Both the position numbers and the translations under genes were made by a program. From JBIOJM01 sp044450785 (lineage in GTDB: Bacteria > Planctomycetota > Planctomycetia > Isosphaerales > Isosphaeraceae), in assembly GCA_044450785.1 (NCBI GenBank), contig JBIOJM010000280.1, positions 1-13,742 on the forward strand: DNA of 13,742 nt. The letters run 5' to 3'. This document shows, piece after piece, positions 1 through 6,953 of this stretch. How positions within the stretch are numbered: position 1 is the first letter of the stretch; every line of letters begins with the position of its first letter. The notes below the pieces were generated by a model that was not told where the DNA came from, made no database searches, and saw nothing but the letters and a program-made list of their open reading frames with translations.

Positions 1-392
1 CATGCGGCCTCCGATTCCGCCAACCCTCGCACATCGATCTTGCCGGTGACGGCGGCGGAGCGTTCTAGTCAGCGGTACGGCGCTAGCCGCCGGTTTGCGT
101 ACCTGAAAATCAAGCGGAACCTATTAACCTGACGCTCAATAACCGGGCGTTTTCATCATTCGCAATCGCGTTCCTCTCCGCGAAATGATTGAGAACCTCG
201 TGATTGTGGCGTACGCGACTGACCCCTCGGAGTGGTTGGACCGGCTCGAATACTTCCCGTGATCGCTGAATATCGAATGGCGGCGGACTGCGACGGTTGC
301 CAGCGTGCCTGAACCGTGAATAAGTCGGTCATGGCCATTGATCCTCGTGCAATGCATGCGAGAATGGAGTCAATTGTTAGCTCTCCGGTCCA
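1..392. other. Spacer without a supported gene
   Basis: Several short open frames exist on both strands here, but none has a convincing ribosome binding site, domain or membrane pattern, and they overlap one another in the way GC-rich noncoding DNA does. The only structure I can point to is a short hairpin-forming stretch near 71-94, listed separately. The left edge may cut into a gene that lies outside the window, but I see no recognisable protein fragment. Confidence 0.5.
71..94. repeat. Short REP-like hairpin candidate
   Basis: Positions 78-81 (CGGC) pair with 86-89 (GCCG) around a GCTA loop. The surrounding GC-rich bases, through about 94, resemble a dispersed planctomycete repeat that I know only from memory. 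The stem is just 4 bp, so the structural evidence alone is weak; copy number in the genome would decide. Confidence 0.25.
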
Positions 393-410
393 ATGGAAGG
401 GAGCAGTTCG

Positions 411-680
411 ATGTCGACGCTCCAATGGCGGCGTTGGAGAACAGGGGTAATCGTCTTCGCGTGTGCGTCTGTAACGATTCTCTGGATGCTCTGCAGACTG
501 GCCGGCCGGTCGTTGTCGGTCACCGAAATCCTGGCGGGGATCGGAGGCGTTGCGACGATCGTTGCCGCCTTCACATGGGCGTTTGGCTCTGATCCGCAAG
601 AAGAAGCGACGAGAACGGGCGACGATGGGACCGATCACGAAAAGAGAGCCATTATCGATCATCTGGAGGGAGCCATCTAG
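411..680 (+). CDS. Small two-helix membrane protein, unknown function
   Basis: An 89-residue product with a basic N-terminus (WRRWR, residues 6-10), a first hydrophobic helix at about residues 11-30 and a second at about 38-58, followed by a charged, acidic tail rich in D, E and T. This is the pattern of a small inner-membrane protein with both helices crossing the bilayer. I chose the ATG at 411 because a purine-rich site (AAGGGAG, 397-403) sits 7 bases upstream; an in-frame ATG at 393 would add six residues but has no such site. The tail contains the motif GTDHEKR, encoded by a 21-bp stretch that recurs exactly at 4041-4061. The same frame stays open after the TAG stop for another 300 bases. 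No family was recognised and the neighbours do not suggest a role. Confidence 0.5.
   Translation: MSTLQWRRWRTGVIVFACASVTILWMLCRLAGRSLSVTEILAGIGGVATIVAAFTWAFGSDPQEEATRTGDDGTDHEKRAIIDHLEGAI
626..646 (+). repeat. 21-bp direct repeat, copy 1
   Basis: This 21-base stretch is identical to 4041-4061, on the same strand. It lies inside the 3' end of the small membrane-protein gene, where it encodes GTDHEKR. Homology with copy 2 stops abruptly on both sides. Confidence 0.7.
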
Positions 681-1061
681 CGCGCGTCATATCTTGTCTA
701 CTTCCCGCAGAAGCGCACGAGATTCGTTTCGATCTTTGTTTTGTTCCCGGAGCGCGGCGCGCGGTTGCCGGCCGATGGCCCGCTCGACCGGAAAAAATGG
801 ATCGAGGATCGCTTGACGCTCTTGGTCGATTACACCGTCCGGTTGTTCCGCAAAGGCAAGGCCGCGATCTCGACGGAGGTCGCCGGGATCCTTCAGCGAC
901 TGGGAAGCAGCGCTGAGAGTTGGACAGCACGACTGCTGCGGCTCAAGAAGGGCCGGCTGCTGGGCCGCTTCTTCGCGGCGACTCGGTAGCGGCTGCAAGA
1001 CGTTGCCGCCCGGCTGGGCGTGCACTGCATCGTGAACCTTGGCGGCTGCCACGCTGGCTAA
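681..1061 (+). pseudogene. Decayed-looking frame with an internal TAG stop, unknown
   Basis: After the TAG at 678-680 the same frame continues to a second TAG at 987-989 and then to a TAA at 1059-1061. The translation looks protein-like rather than random: a hydrophobic strand RFVSIFVLFPE, then a helix-like DRKKWIEDRLTLLVDYTVRL, then basic helices up to GRFFAATR, then RLQDVAARLGVHCIVNLGG after the second TAG. The only candidate start is a TTG at 741, downstream of the first recognisable strand, without a ribosome binding site. I have a vague memory of uncharacterised bacterial proteins with a similar strand-helix opening, but no name to attach. Broken remnant of an unknown gene is the best reading; chance openness in GC-rich DNA remains possible. 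Confidence 0.25.
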
Positions 1062-1501
1062 GAGGGTTTAATCCCCGGCTCACCCTCGATCCTCGGCGAA
1101 GACTCACCTCTGACCGGTAACCCTTCCGGGTGCGTGGACCGTTTGCCGCATATTGCCGATAGTTCGGCCTCGAACGAAAAGAGCGGCGATCGCTCGGGTG
1201 GTCCCCGCGCGCCCGTGCGGTTTCTCCGCGTGAGCCGCACCGGAAGCGCGGCTGAGCGCTGGTAGGCTGGAAAACGGCTCGACCGCGACCGAGCGACTTC
1301 GCGCGCCCGGCCCGGGCCTTTTGTTGCGCCAGCCTTCCTGCCATTCCATAGCCCGAACGAACAGCTTCTCGCTGAACGTGGTTATGGCTCGGCATGACAA
1401 TCGCTTTGCCTGTCCTTGATTGTCCGACACAACCATCGCTGTGCCTTTCCTTCACCCAGTTTTCTGGACATCCTCGATCTGTCCCAAGGGCGCTACGCAT
1501 T
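1062..1501. other. Spacer downstream of the WD40 gene, no gene seen
   Basis: This 440-base stretch follows the 3' end of the minus-strand WD40 gene. It holds overlapping open frames without domains or start signals. A GC-only hairpin at 1305-1317 followed by four T residues could act as a weak plus-strand terminator, but no plus-strand gene ends nearby. A pair of imperfect 21-base repeats lies at 1397-1452. Confidence 0.5.
1397..1452 (+). repeat. Pair of imperfect 21-base direct repeats
   Basis: Positions 1397-1417 and 1432-1452 match at 18 of 21 bases and start 35 bases apart. They lie 50-105 bases beyond the stop codon of the WD40 gene, in its 3' flank. The function is unknown; they could be remains of a tandem duplication. 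Confidence 0.45.
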
Positions 1502-3865
1502 TTATCGCACCGCCGCCGCTTTCTCTCGCCGGACGTCCCACACAATCCCCGTTCCTCGCCCCGTTCCGGTGAAAAGCCGCGTACCATCCGGCGAAAACGC
1601 CATCACGCAGGCCCGTCCGTCCGTCGGTTCGAGCGACAGGATTTGCTCGCCTCTCTCGATGTCGTACAGGCGAACCAGGTCCGGGCCAGGTTCATACGCG
1701 CTATACAGCAAGCGACAGGTCGCAAGCGTGCGGCCGTCGGGGGCGAGCGTGATGTTGCAGCCCGCCCGGCGCGGCTGGCGGAACTTCCGGCGCAACGTCC
1801 CGGATTCGACGTCCCACACGCAGAGCCATTCGCCCTCGGATGAGACCATCGTGCGCCCGTCGCTGCTGAAGGTCGCCGCCGCGAGGGACCGCGGGTTGGG
1901 CGGTCCGGCCTTCTGCTGCTGCGGCCTCCGTGAGTCGGCCCGAAACCGCCGCTGCTCGTGGCCGGTAAGTGCGTTCAGGCGGATGACGTTGCCGTCCGGC
2001 AAGGCGGCGTGGAACCACGGCCCGCTCGCCTCGAACTGCAGTCCGGCCAGCGGATAAAACGCCGCAAGCTGGTTCGCGGGAGGGTTGATCCAGCGCGTCC
2101 GGCCCGACTCGACCTCGATGCCCATCACGCACGTAGTGTCCGGACTTGTATCCGAGGCAACCAGGACGAGCATCCGCGCGTCCGGCGCAAGCGCCCCCCA
2201 GCGGATATCGTTCTGAGCAACCTCGCGCACCGTCCGGCCACTCGCGGTCTCATATACCACCACCATGCCTTTGTCGTAGTTCCGAGGATCATCGGCTCGA
2301 CCGGCCGCAACCACGAGCTTGCCGTCGCTTGAGAAGCTCACGAACGCCGCCTGGTCGCCCCAGCCGCCCCGGCCAATGTGGTGTGCCAGCAACTTGTGGT
2401 AGCAGAGCTTGCCGGTCGCAACGTCCCAGACCCGCACCAACCCGTCGCCGTGGAGAGTCACGACCCGGTCGGCCGCCGGCGACCAGGCCGCCGTGATGAC
2501 CGTGCCGACGGGTGTGCTCGCGTCATGCCGCAGTCGCCGCCCCGTCGACACTTCGAAGAGCGCGATCGTGTTGTCCATCGGCAAGGCCACAAGCGTTCCG
2601 TCCGGTGAGAACACCGGCCGATCGCCCGACGAGCCGGGCAGGTTGATCGCCCATTCGGTCCGGCCGGTCGCGGCATCAACAATCCGCAGCCGGGTGCAAT
2701 CCGACACGGCGACAAGCCGGCCGTCGGGAGATAACGCACCATAGCCGAAGCCCTCGTCGAGGTCGCCGTGATAGTCCGCGACCTTTTGACCGGTCGCGAT
2801 GTCCCAGAATCGGACCTCGCTCATCGTCACGTTGATCGAGCCAGGCCGAACCTTGGTCTGGGCACGCGGCTTCGTGGTCTGGCCGATCGACATGATCCGC
2901 TGGCCATCAGGTGTCACGGCCAGGCTATTCAAGCTGGGGTTGTACTGCTCCGTCGTGGAGTTTCCGTGCGCCCCGGGGATCTTCCGCAAGAGCCGGCCGG
3001 CCGCGGTGTGCAAGACGAGAATTGTGGCATCCTCGAAGGTGCCGGCGACGATCCGCGACCCATCGGGCGTGAATGCCAGGCACGCAACGCCCTCCCGCCC
3101 GCCGAACGGGGGTGCCATTGCGAAGGGCACAGCGCGAGGCTCCAGCCGCGGTCCGGTCCGCGTCGCGAAGTCCGGCGCCGCCTCATCGGGCGTCGTGACC
3201 CGCCGGAGCTGGATGGCGTCGCCGCCCGCGCTGGCCATGAGCTTGCCGTCGGGCGAGAACCTGACGTCGCTGACCTCACGATCATGGAGCTTGTCGCGAA
3301 GGAGGAGCCGATCGCCGGTCAGGTCCCAGAGCGCCACCTTGCCGCGGTACTCGCCCCAGAGCAGCTTCGTTCCGTCGGGTGAGAACGCAAGACACTCAAC
3401 CGATTCCATTGGCTCACCGCGCGCCGTGAGGACCTTGGTCCGCCGGCCGCTGCGGACGTCGAACAGAACGACGCGCGGTCTCGGGCCGCTGCCCTCCGCG
3501 GCGGCAATCCGCCCGTCGGGCGAGAACGCGATCGCCGCGATACCGCTGTCCGCTCGTAGATCATCGGTGCCGATCCACAGTAGGGCGCGCGGGGGCAGGA
3601 GTGATTCGGCTCCATCCTGATCGAGGGGACCGGCGAACGCGTTGGACGAAGCGAGTTTCGCAGCCCACGCAATACCGACCAGGAGGGCGACAAGAAGGGA
3701 AGCCGATCGCCGTCGGATTGGAGCGCGCGGAAGGCACGCGGACCTTCGGACCGGATCGACCGTCTGTGCGATCGCAGCCCGCATTGCTGTCGCGATCAGG
3801 CCCTTGAAGCGTCCCTCGAGATCGCGGAGGTCGGATCGAGCTGTCAGACGCGAGTCGTGCTTCAC
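1502..3865 (-). CDS. Membrane-anchored WD40 repeat protein
   Basis: A 787-residue protein whose body is built of WD40 blades. I count about 13 copies of the F-S-P-D-G type turn (FSPDGR, FSPDGT, FTPDGS, VTPDGQ, FSSDGK and so on), usually followed after 20-30 residues by VxLWD, VRVWD or VRFWD. That is enough for two seven-bladed beta-propellers, a scaffold for protein-protein contacts and not an enzyme. Residues 51-53 are RRR, followed by a hydrophobic segment at 54-69 and an AFA at 76-78, so the protein is either anchored in the membrane or exported with the propellers outside the cytoplasm. The GTG start at 3865 has a GGAG about 9 bases upstream; the ATG at codon 28 (3784) is a good alternative that still keeps the membrane segment. 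Planctomycetes have many such proteins, often beside kinase or sigma-factor genes; no partner is visible here. Confidence 0.92.
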   Translation of the reverse strand: MKHDSRLTARSDLRDLEGRFKGLIATAMRAAIAQTVDPVRRSACLPRAPIRRRSASLLVALLVGIAWAAKLASSNAFAGPLDQDGAESLLPPRALLWIGTDDLRADSGIAAIAFSPDGRIAAAEGSGPRPRVVLFDVRSGRRTKVLTARGEPMESVECLAFSPDGTKLLWGEYRGKVALWDLTGDRLLLRDKLHDREVSDVRFSPDGKLMASAGGDAIQLRRVTTPDEAAPDFATRTGPRLEPRAVPFAMAPPFGGREGVACLAFTPDGSRIVAGTFEDATILVLHTAAGRLLRKIPGAHGNSTTEQYNPSLNSLAVTPDGQRIMSIGQTTKPRAQTKVRPGSINVTMSEVRFWDIATGQKVADYHGDLDEGFGYGALSPDGRLVAVSDCTRLRIVDAATGRTEWAINLPGSSGDRPVFSPDGTLVALPMDNTIALFEVSTGRRLRHDASTPVGTVITAAWSPAADRVVTLHGDGLVRVWDVATGKLCYHKLLAHHIGRGGWGDQAAFVSFSSDGKLVVAAGRADDPRNYDKGMVVVYETASGRTVREVAQNDIRWGALAPDARMLVLVASDTSPDTTCVMGIEVESGRTRWINPPANQLAAFYPLAGLQFEASGPWFHAALPDGNVIRLNALTGHEQRRFRADSRRPQQQKAGPPNPRSLAAATFSSDGRTMVSSEGEWLCVWDVESGTLRRKFRQPRRAGCNITLAPDGRTLATCRLLYSAYEPGPDLVRLYDIERGEQILSLEPTDGRACVMAFSPDGTRLFTGTGRGTGIVWDVRREKAAAVR

Positions 3866-3946
3866 GATTCCGGCTCCAACTGAGGGGGGCCGTCAAGAAA
3901 TAACTCGATCATTGTGCGCGCTCCACGATCGCACGTTTCAACTCCC

Positions 3947-3970
3947 CTTTGCGATCTTTGCGCCTTTGCG
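3947..3970. repeat. Three near-tandem CTTTGCG units
   Basis: CTTTGCG occurs at 3947-3953, 3956-3962 and 3964-3970, that is, with a period of 9 and then 8 bases. On the minus strand it reads as repeated CGCAAAG, about 100 bases upstream of the WD40 start. Similar CGCAAAG-rich stretches occur in many environmental bacterial genomes (from memory). It could be an operator-like array or a harmless dispersed repeat. Confidence 0.5.
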
Positions 3971-4035
3971 TCGGTCGATTTTCTCACGTCACGAGCGCCG
4001 ACCTTAGGATACCGCACCGGATCGTTTATCGCACC

Positions 4036-4200
4036 ATGATTGGGACCGATCACGAAAAGAGGTTCTCCCGCACTCTCGATGAAGACGGCCCTTCTCTGGT
4101 CCGGAACGACCCAGAAAACCGCTGGAAAACGAGGAGTGCGGCACGGGTTGCCGGCCCTGGATCATCGACGACGGCAATCTCGATATCGAAGCCACTTTGA
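4036..4200 (+). pseudogene. Possible 5' relic of an Rpn/PD-(D/E)XK-like gene
   Basis: From the ATG at 4036 the frame reads MIGTDHEKRFSRTLDE and then becomes unstructured until a TGA at 4198-4200. The opening resembles the start of Rpn-family transposase-like nucleases, which commonly begin with a TDH(D/E)xxF(K)xLL pattern followed by a helix ending in FLELF. That following helix is absent, so at best this is a 5' stub of about 16 codons. The GTDHEKR part is encoded by the 21-bp repeat shared with 626-646. The family assignment rests on a very short match and is speculative. Confidence 0.18.
4041..4061 (+). repeat. 21-bp direct repeat, copy 2
   Basis: Identical over 21 bases to 626-646, same orientation and same encoded peptide (GTDHEKR). 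The two copies lie about 3.4 kb apart and bracket the WD40 gene. Confidence 0.7.
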
Positions 4201-4439
4201 AATCGTCTTCGGCAATTCCTACGGTCGAAAAACAGCCGCGCGCGGTCGGTTCTGATCCGGGGTCCTCGATCGCGAAATCGACCACCGCACCGGCGAGGTC
4301 ACGCCGGCAAGACGCGACACCCGAACTCGCGGGTAACTTCTACGACGAGTCGGATGATGTCCAACTCGCACTGGTGGAACGTGTCGCGAAATCCCAGGTC
4401 CTGCGTACCTACTACCACGAGGCGGCAGAGACGGCAGGT

Positions 4440-4576
4440 ATCGGGCTTCGCGCCGAGGTCATTGACCGAATAAGATCCACGTTCAGCTTCATCCGCTTCA
4501 GGATCTCGTCAGCGGCTTTGACTTCGCAGCGGTCATCGTTCGCTACGTCGAGGGTTTCCAGTCTCACAACGATTCG
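4440..4576 (+). pseudogene. Frameshifted upstream part of the SngB/BrxD-like ATPase
   Basis: In the frame of the following ORF, codons 4466-4576 read NKIHVQLHPLQDLVSGFDFA and then AVIVRYVEGFQSHNDS, which continues without a break into ALRWLRAEYRTKTEAR. Linker plus GFDFAxVI plus ALRWLR is the order I know from DUF2791-type P-loop ATPases. There is no ATG, GTG or TTG start in this stretch, and an in-frame TGA sits at 4463-4465. Just before it, another frame reads GIGLRAEVID, which would join naturally to NKIHVQL if one frameshift near 4463-4472 were repaired. So homology starts upstream of any usable start codon. No Walker A (GxxxxGKS/T) is found upstream in any plus-strand frame, so the ATP-binding N-terminus appears to be deleted. 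Confidence 0.55.
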
Positions 4577-5716
4577 TTGATGGGATCCGCCTTGCGCTGG
4601 CTGCGGGCTGAATACCGTACCAAGACCGAGGCACGTCAGGATCTGGAAGTACGATCGATCATCGACGACTTCCAGTTCTACGATTACCTGAAGCTGTTCG
4701 CGGCGTTTGTCAGGATGGCGGGATATGCGGGTTTGCTGATCAATATCGATGAGATGGGGATGTTCTCCCACCGTCTGAACAGCTCCCAAGCCCGCGCCGC
4801 CAATTACGAGGTGCTGTTACGGATCTTGAACGACTGCCTCCAGGGAAACGTTTCCGGGCTGGGATTCTTGTTCGGCGGAACTGATACCTTTCTCGAGGAC
4901 CGCCGCCGTGGACTCTTTAGCTACGAGGCACTCGCGAGCCGTCTGGCCGACAACGCGTTCGCCAAGACCGGCCTCATGCGCTGGACCAAGCTCCGCCAAA
5001 TCCAGGTGGACGCGATCCATCAAGTCTTCGACGGGACTGGGGACCTGATCATCGCGGCCAAGACGGCCGCCGGGAAGACCGAGGCGGCCTTCCTGCCCAT
5101 ACTCTCCCACGTGCTCGGCGAACCATCCTCAGGGGTCCGGGCCATCTATGCCGGCCCCCTCAAGGCGCTGATCAACGACCAGTTCTCACGGCTGGAGGAA
5201 TTGTGCCAGGAGGCGGAAATCCCCGTCCACAAGTGGCACGGGGACGTTTCTTCGCCCGCAAAGCGGCGCCTGCTCGAACATCCTTCGGGCATTCTGTTGA
5301 TCACGCCGGAGTCGATCGAATCGCTTTTCGTCAATCACCCGCACCGGCTCACCGCTCTCTTCCCGCATCTGGCCTTTATCGTGATCGATGAGCTGCACTC
5401 GTTCATCGGCACCGAGCGAGGAGCCCATCTGCGGAGCCTTATCTGCCGGTTGGCGGCCAAGAGCCGGGATCCCGTCCGCCGCGCGGGCCTCTCGGCGACC
5501 CTCGGCTCCGAGATCGGAGCGGCTTGCCGCTGGCTGCGGCCATCTCAGCCCGAGGCCGTGCGGATCATCGAAGACCCTGAGAAGCTAAGTCCTACATTGA
5601 GAAGTGTGCCGATTACGCACGGCAGGAATCCGCGCGGCGTGGATTACCCGACCTTTTTAGGGTCCACCACGGTTCCCTTTCCAAGGGAGAGCGAGAGGAA
5701 ACAGAAGAAGCGCTGA
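4577..5716 (+). pseudogene. In-frame fusion relic: DUF2791 (SngB/BrxD-like) ATPase fragment joined to an Lhr-like DEAD/DEAH helicase N-terminal half (SngC-like)
   Basis: A 379-codon open frame made of two truncated genes. Residues 1-133 are the Walker B half of a DUF2791 ATPase: ALRWLRAEY, YDYLKLFAAFVRMAGYAGLL, the Walker B strand LLINIDEM (about 53-60), ARAANYEVLLRILNDCLQG, FGGTDTFLEDRRRGLFSYEAL and SRLADNAFA. From about residue 134 (nt 4976) it is an SF2 helicase: RWTKLRQIQVDAI (Q-motif area), motif I AAGKT (164-168), GPLKALINDQ (Ia), TPES (243-246), motif II DELH (271-274) and motif III SAT (306-308). Residues after about 334 are frameshifted junk. In Shango (SngA TerB-like, SngB ATPase, SngC helicase) and in BREX the ATPase and helicase are separate, complete genes, so the C-terminus of one and the start of the other are missing here. 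TTG 4577 or ATG 4580 could start a product, but without Walker A or helicase domain 2 it should be inactive. Confidence 0.8.
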
Positions 5717-6942
5717 AATCGGCGCATCCCACGGCCACGTTCTGCTCGAGCACCTTGGAGATGGGGATCGACGTGGGCAACGTCAAGCTCGCGGGACAGA
5801 TCGGTCCTCCCTGGTCGGTGAGCTCTCTGACCCAGCGATTGGGCCGAAGTGGACGAAAGGAAGGCGAAGCCTCCGTTATTCGTATCTACATCGAGGAAGA
5901 GGAGCCGGACCAGAACACATCCCTCTTCCGTCGGCTCTTCGCTGGCCTGCTCCAAGCAACAGCCATGACTGAGCTGATGCTGGAGAAATGGTGCGAGCCG
6001 CCGGAGATCGATCGCCTCCACCTTTCAACCCTGATCCAGCAGGTCCTGAGCGTCATCACTGAGCGGGGAGGTGCACCAGCCGATGGGCTTTACCGCGCCT
6101 TGGTGCTCGAGGGTGGATTCTCCAATATCGATCAGCCGACGTTCATCCAGGTGCTGCGTTGCATGGGAACGGCCGATCTGATCGAGCAGACGCCCGAGGG
6201 GTTGATCATCACCGGCCTGGCCGGCGAGAAAATCGTACGGAGCCATGATTTCTACGTGGCGTTCTCCGTCAAGGAAGAGTACCGCGTGAATCACGGTGGC
6301 CACCACATTGGAAATATTTCGATCGACCCCACGTTCCAGCCAGGCGACTTCCTCATCCTGGCAGGTCGGCGGTGGAAAAGTCTCGACATCGATCATGAGG
6401 GAATGGTAATCGCAGTTGAGCCTTCACCGGCCGGGCGCATTCCCTGGTTTCATTCAGATGACGGCAAAGATATTCACCCGCGCGTTCGGCAGGTAATGAA
6501 AGCCTTGCTCGGACGAACCGATCTTCCCGTTTATCTCGACATGAAAGCGCGCGAGATGCTTCTCCAAGCACGGGCAACCGCGCGTAATTCGGGCCTGCTC
6601 CGCAACTCGTTCCTTCAGGATGGGCTCGATGCGATCTGGTTCACTTGGACGGGCTCTCGTATCCAAAGAACTCTGTCCGGTCTCGGACGTTTCTTCGGCG
6701 GACTCAAAGTACAGGACGAAGGAATCGCCTTGGTCTTCCAGAAGGCAATGGTTTCGCAGGTCCAGGACGTCTATCGTGGTTTTCTGGAAAAATGTCCTGA
6801 TGCGACCTCGCTGGCTCGCCAGTTCGAGGGCCGCGTCTGGGAGAAATATGAAACCCATCTCTCGGATGACCTGACCGCCCAGCTCTTCGCTCAAGAACGG
6901 ATAGATCTGGTCGGAGCGATCCAGAAGATTCGTGAAATTTGA
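5581..6942 (+). pseudogene. C-terminal half of the Lhr-like (SngC/BrxHI-like) helicase, frameshifted relic
   Basis: This frame continues the helicase of the preceding entry after a deletion and frameshift at about 5578-5584. Codons from 5584 read AKSYIEKCADYARQESARRG, then a strand ending HHGSLSKGEREE, motif V region CSSTLEMGIDVGNVK, and motif VI QRLGRSGRKEGEAS. These belong to RecA-like domain 2. The long remainder ends in KYETHLSDDLTAQLF and AQERIDLVGAI, the usual tail of this helicase family, and looks undamaged to the TGA at 6940-6942. The first possible start is TTG 5755, inside motif V, so an independent translation product would lack the ATPase domain. The stretch between the SAT motif and motif IV, perhaps 60-70 residues, is missing. 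The stop overlaps the earliest possible sulfatase start (TTG 6939). Confidence 0.8.
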
Positions 6943-6953
6943 GAAAGGTCTAC

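Larger units (their letters stand above)
3866..4440. other. Spacer between the WD40 gene and the defence relic
   Basis: This stretch holds the presumed promoter region of the minus-strand WD40 gene and, on the plus strand, the approach to the decayed ATPase. Within it I see the triple CTTTGCG repeat at 3947-3970, the second copy of the 21-bp repeat at 4041-4061, and open frames that look like fragments. No intact gene is supported. No clear sigma-70 promoter could be picked out on either strand. Confidence 0.5.

Noticed and set aside
1305..1322. GC-only hairpin followed by four T residues
   Set aside because: The stem has only 5 bp with a 3-base loop, and no plus-strand gene ends before it. 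On the minus strand, where the WD40 gene ends, the T tract is on the wrong side.
943..1587. 214-codon minus-strand open frame in the gene-poor left region
   Set aside because: Very rich in R, G and S with no domain, overlaps the end of the WD40 gene, and has no start signal. A decayed gene cannot be excluded but nothing supports it.
4577..6942. Programmed frameshifting joining the two helicase halves
   Set aside because: The junction lacks about 60 residues of conserved helicase sequence and has no slippery heptamer that I can see, so deletion explains it better than recoding.
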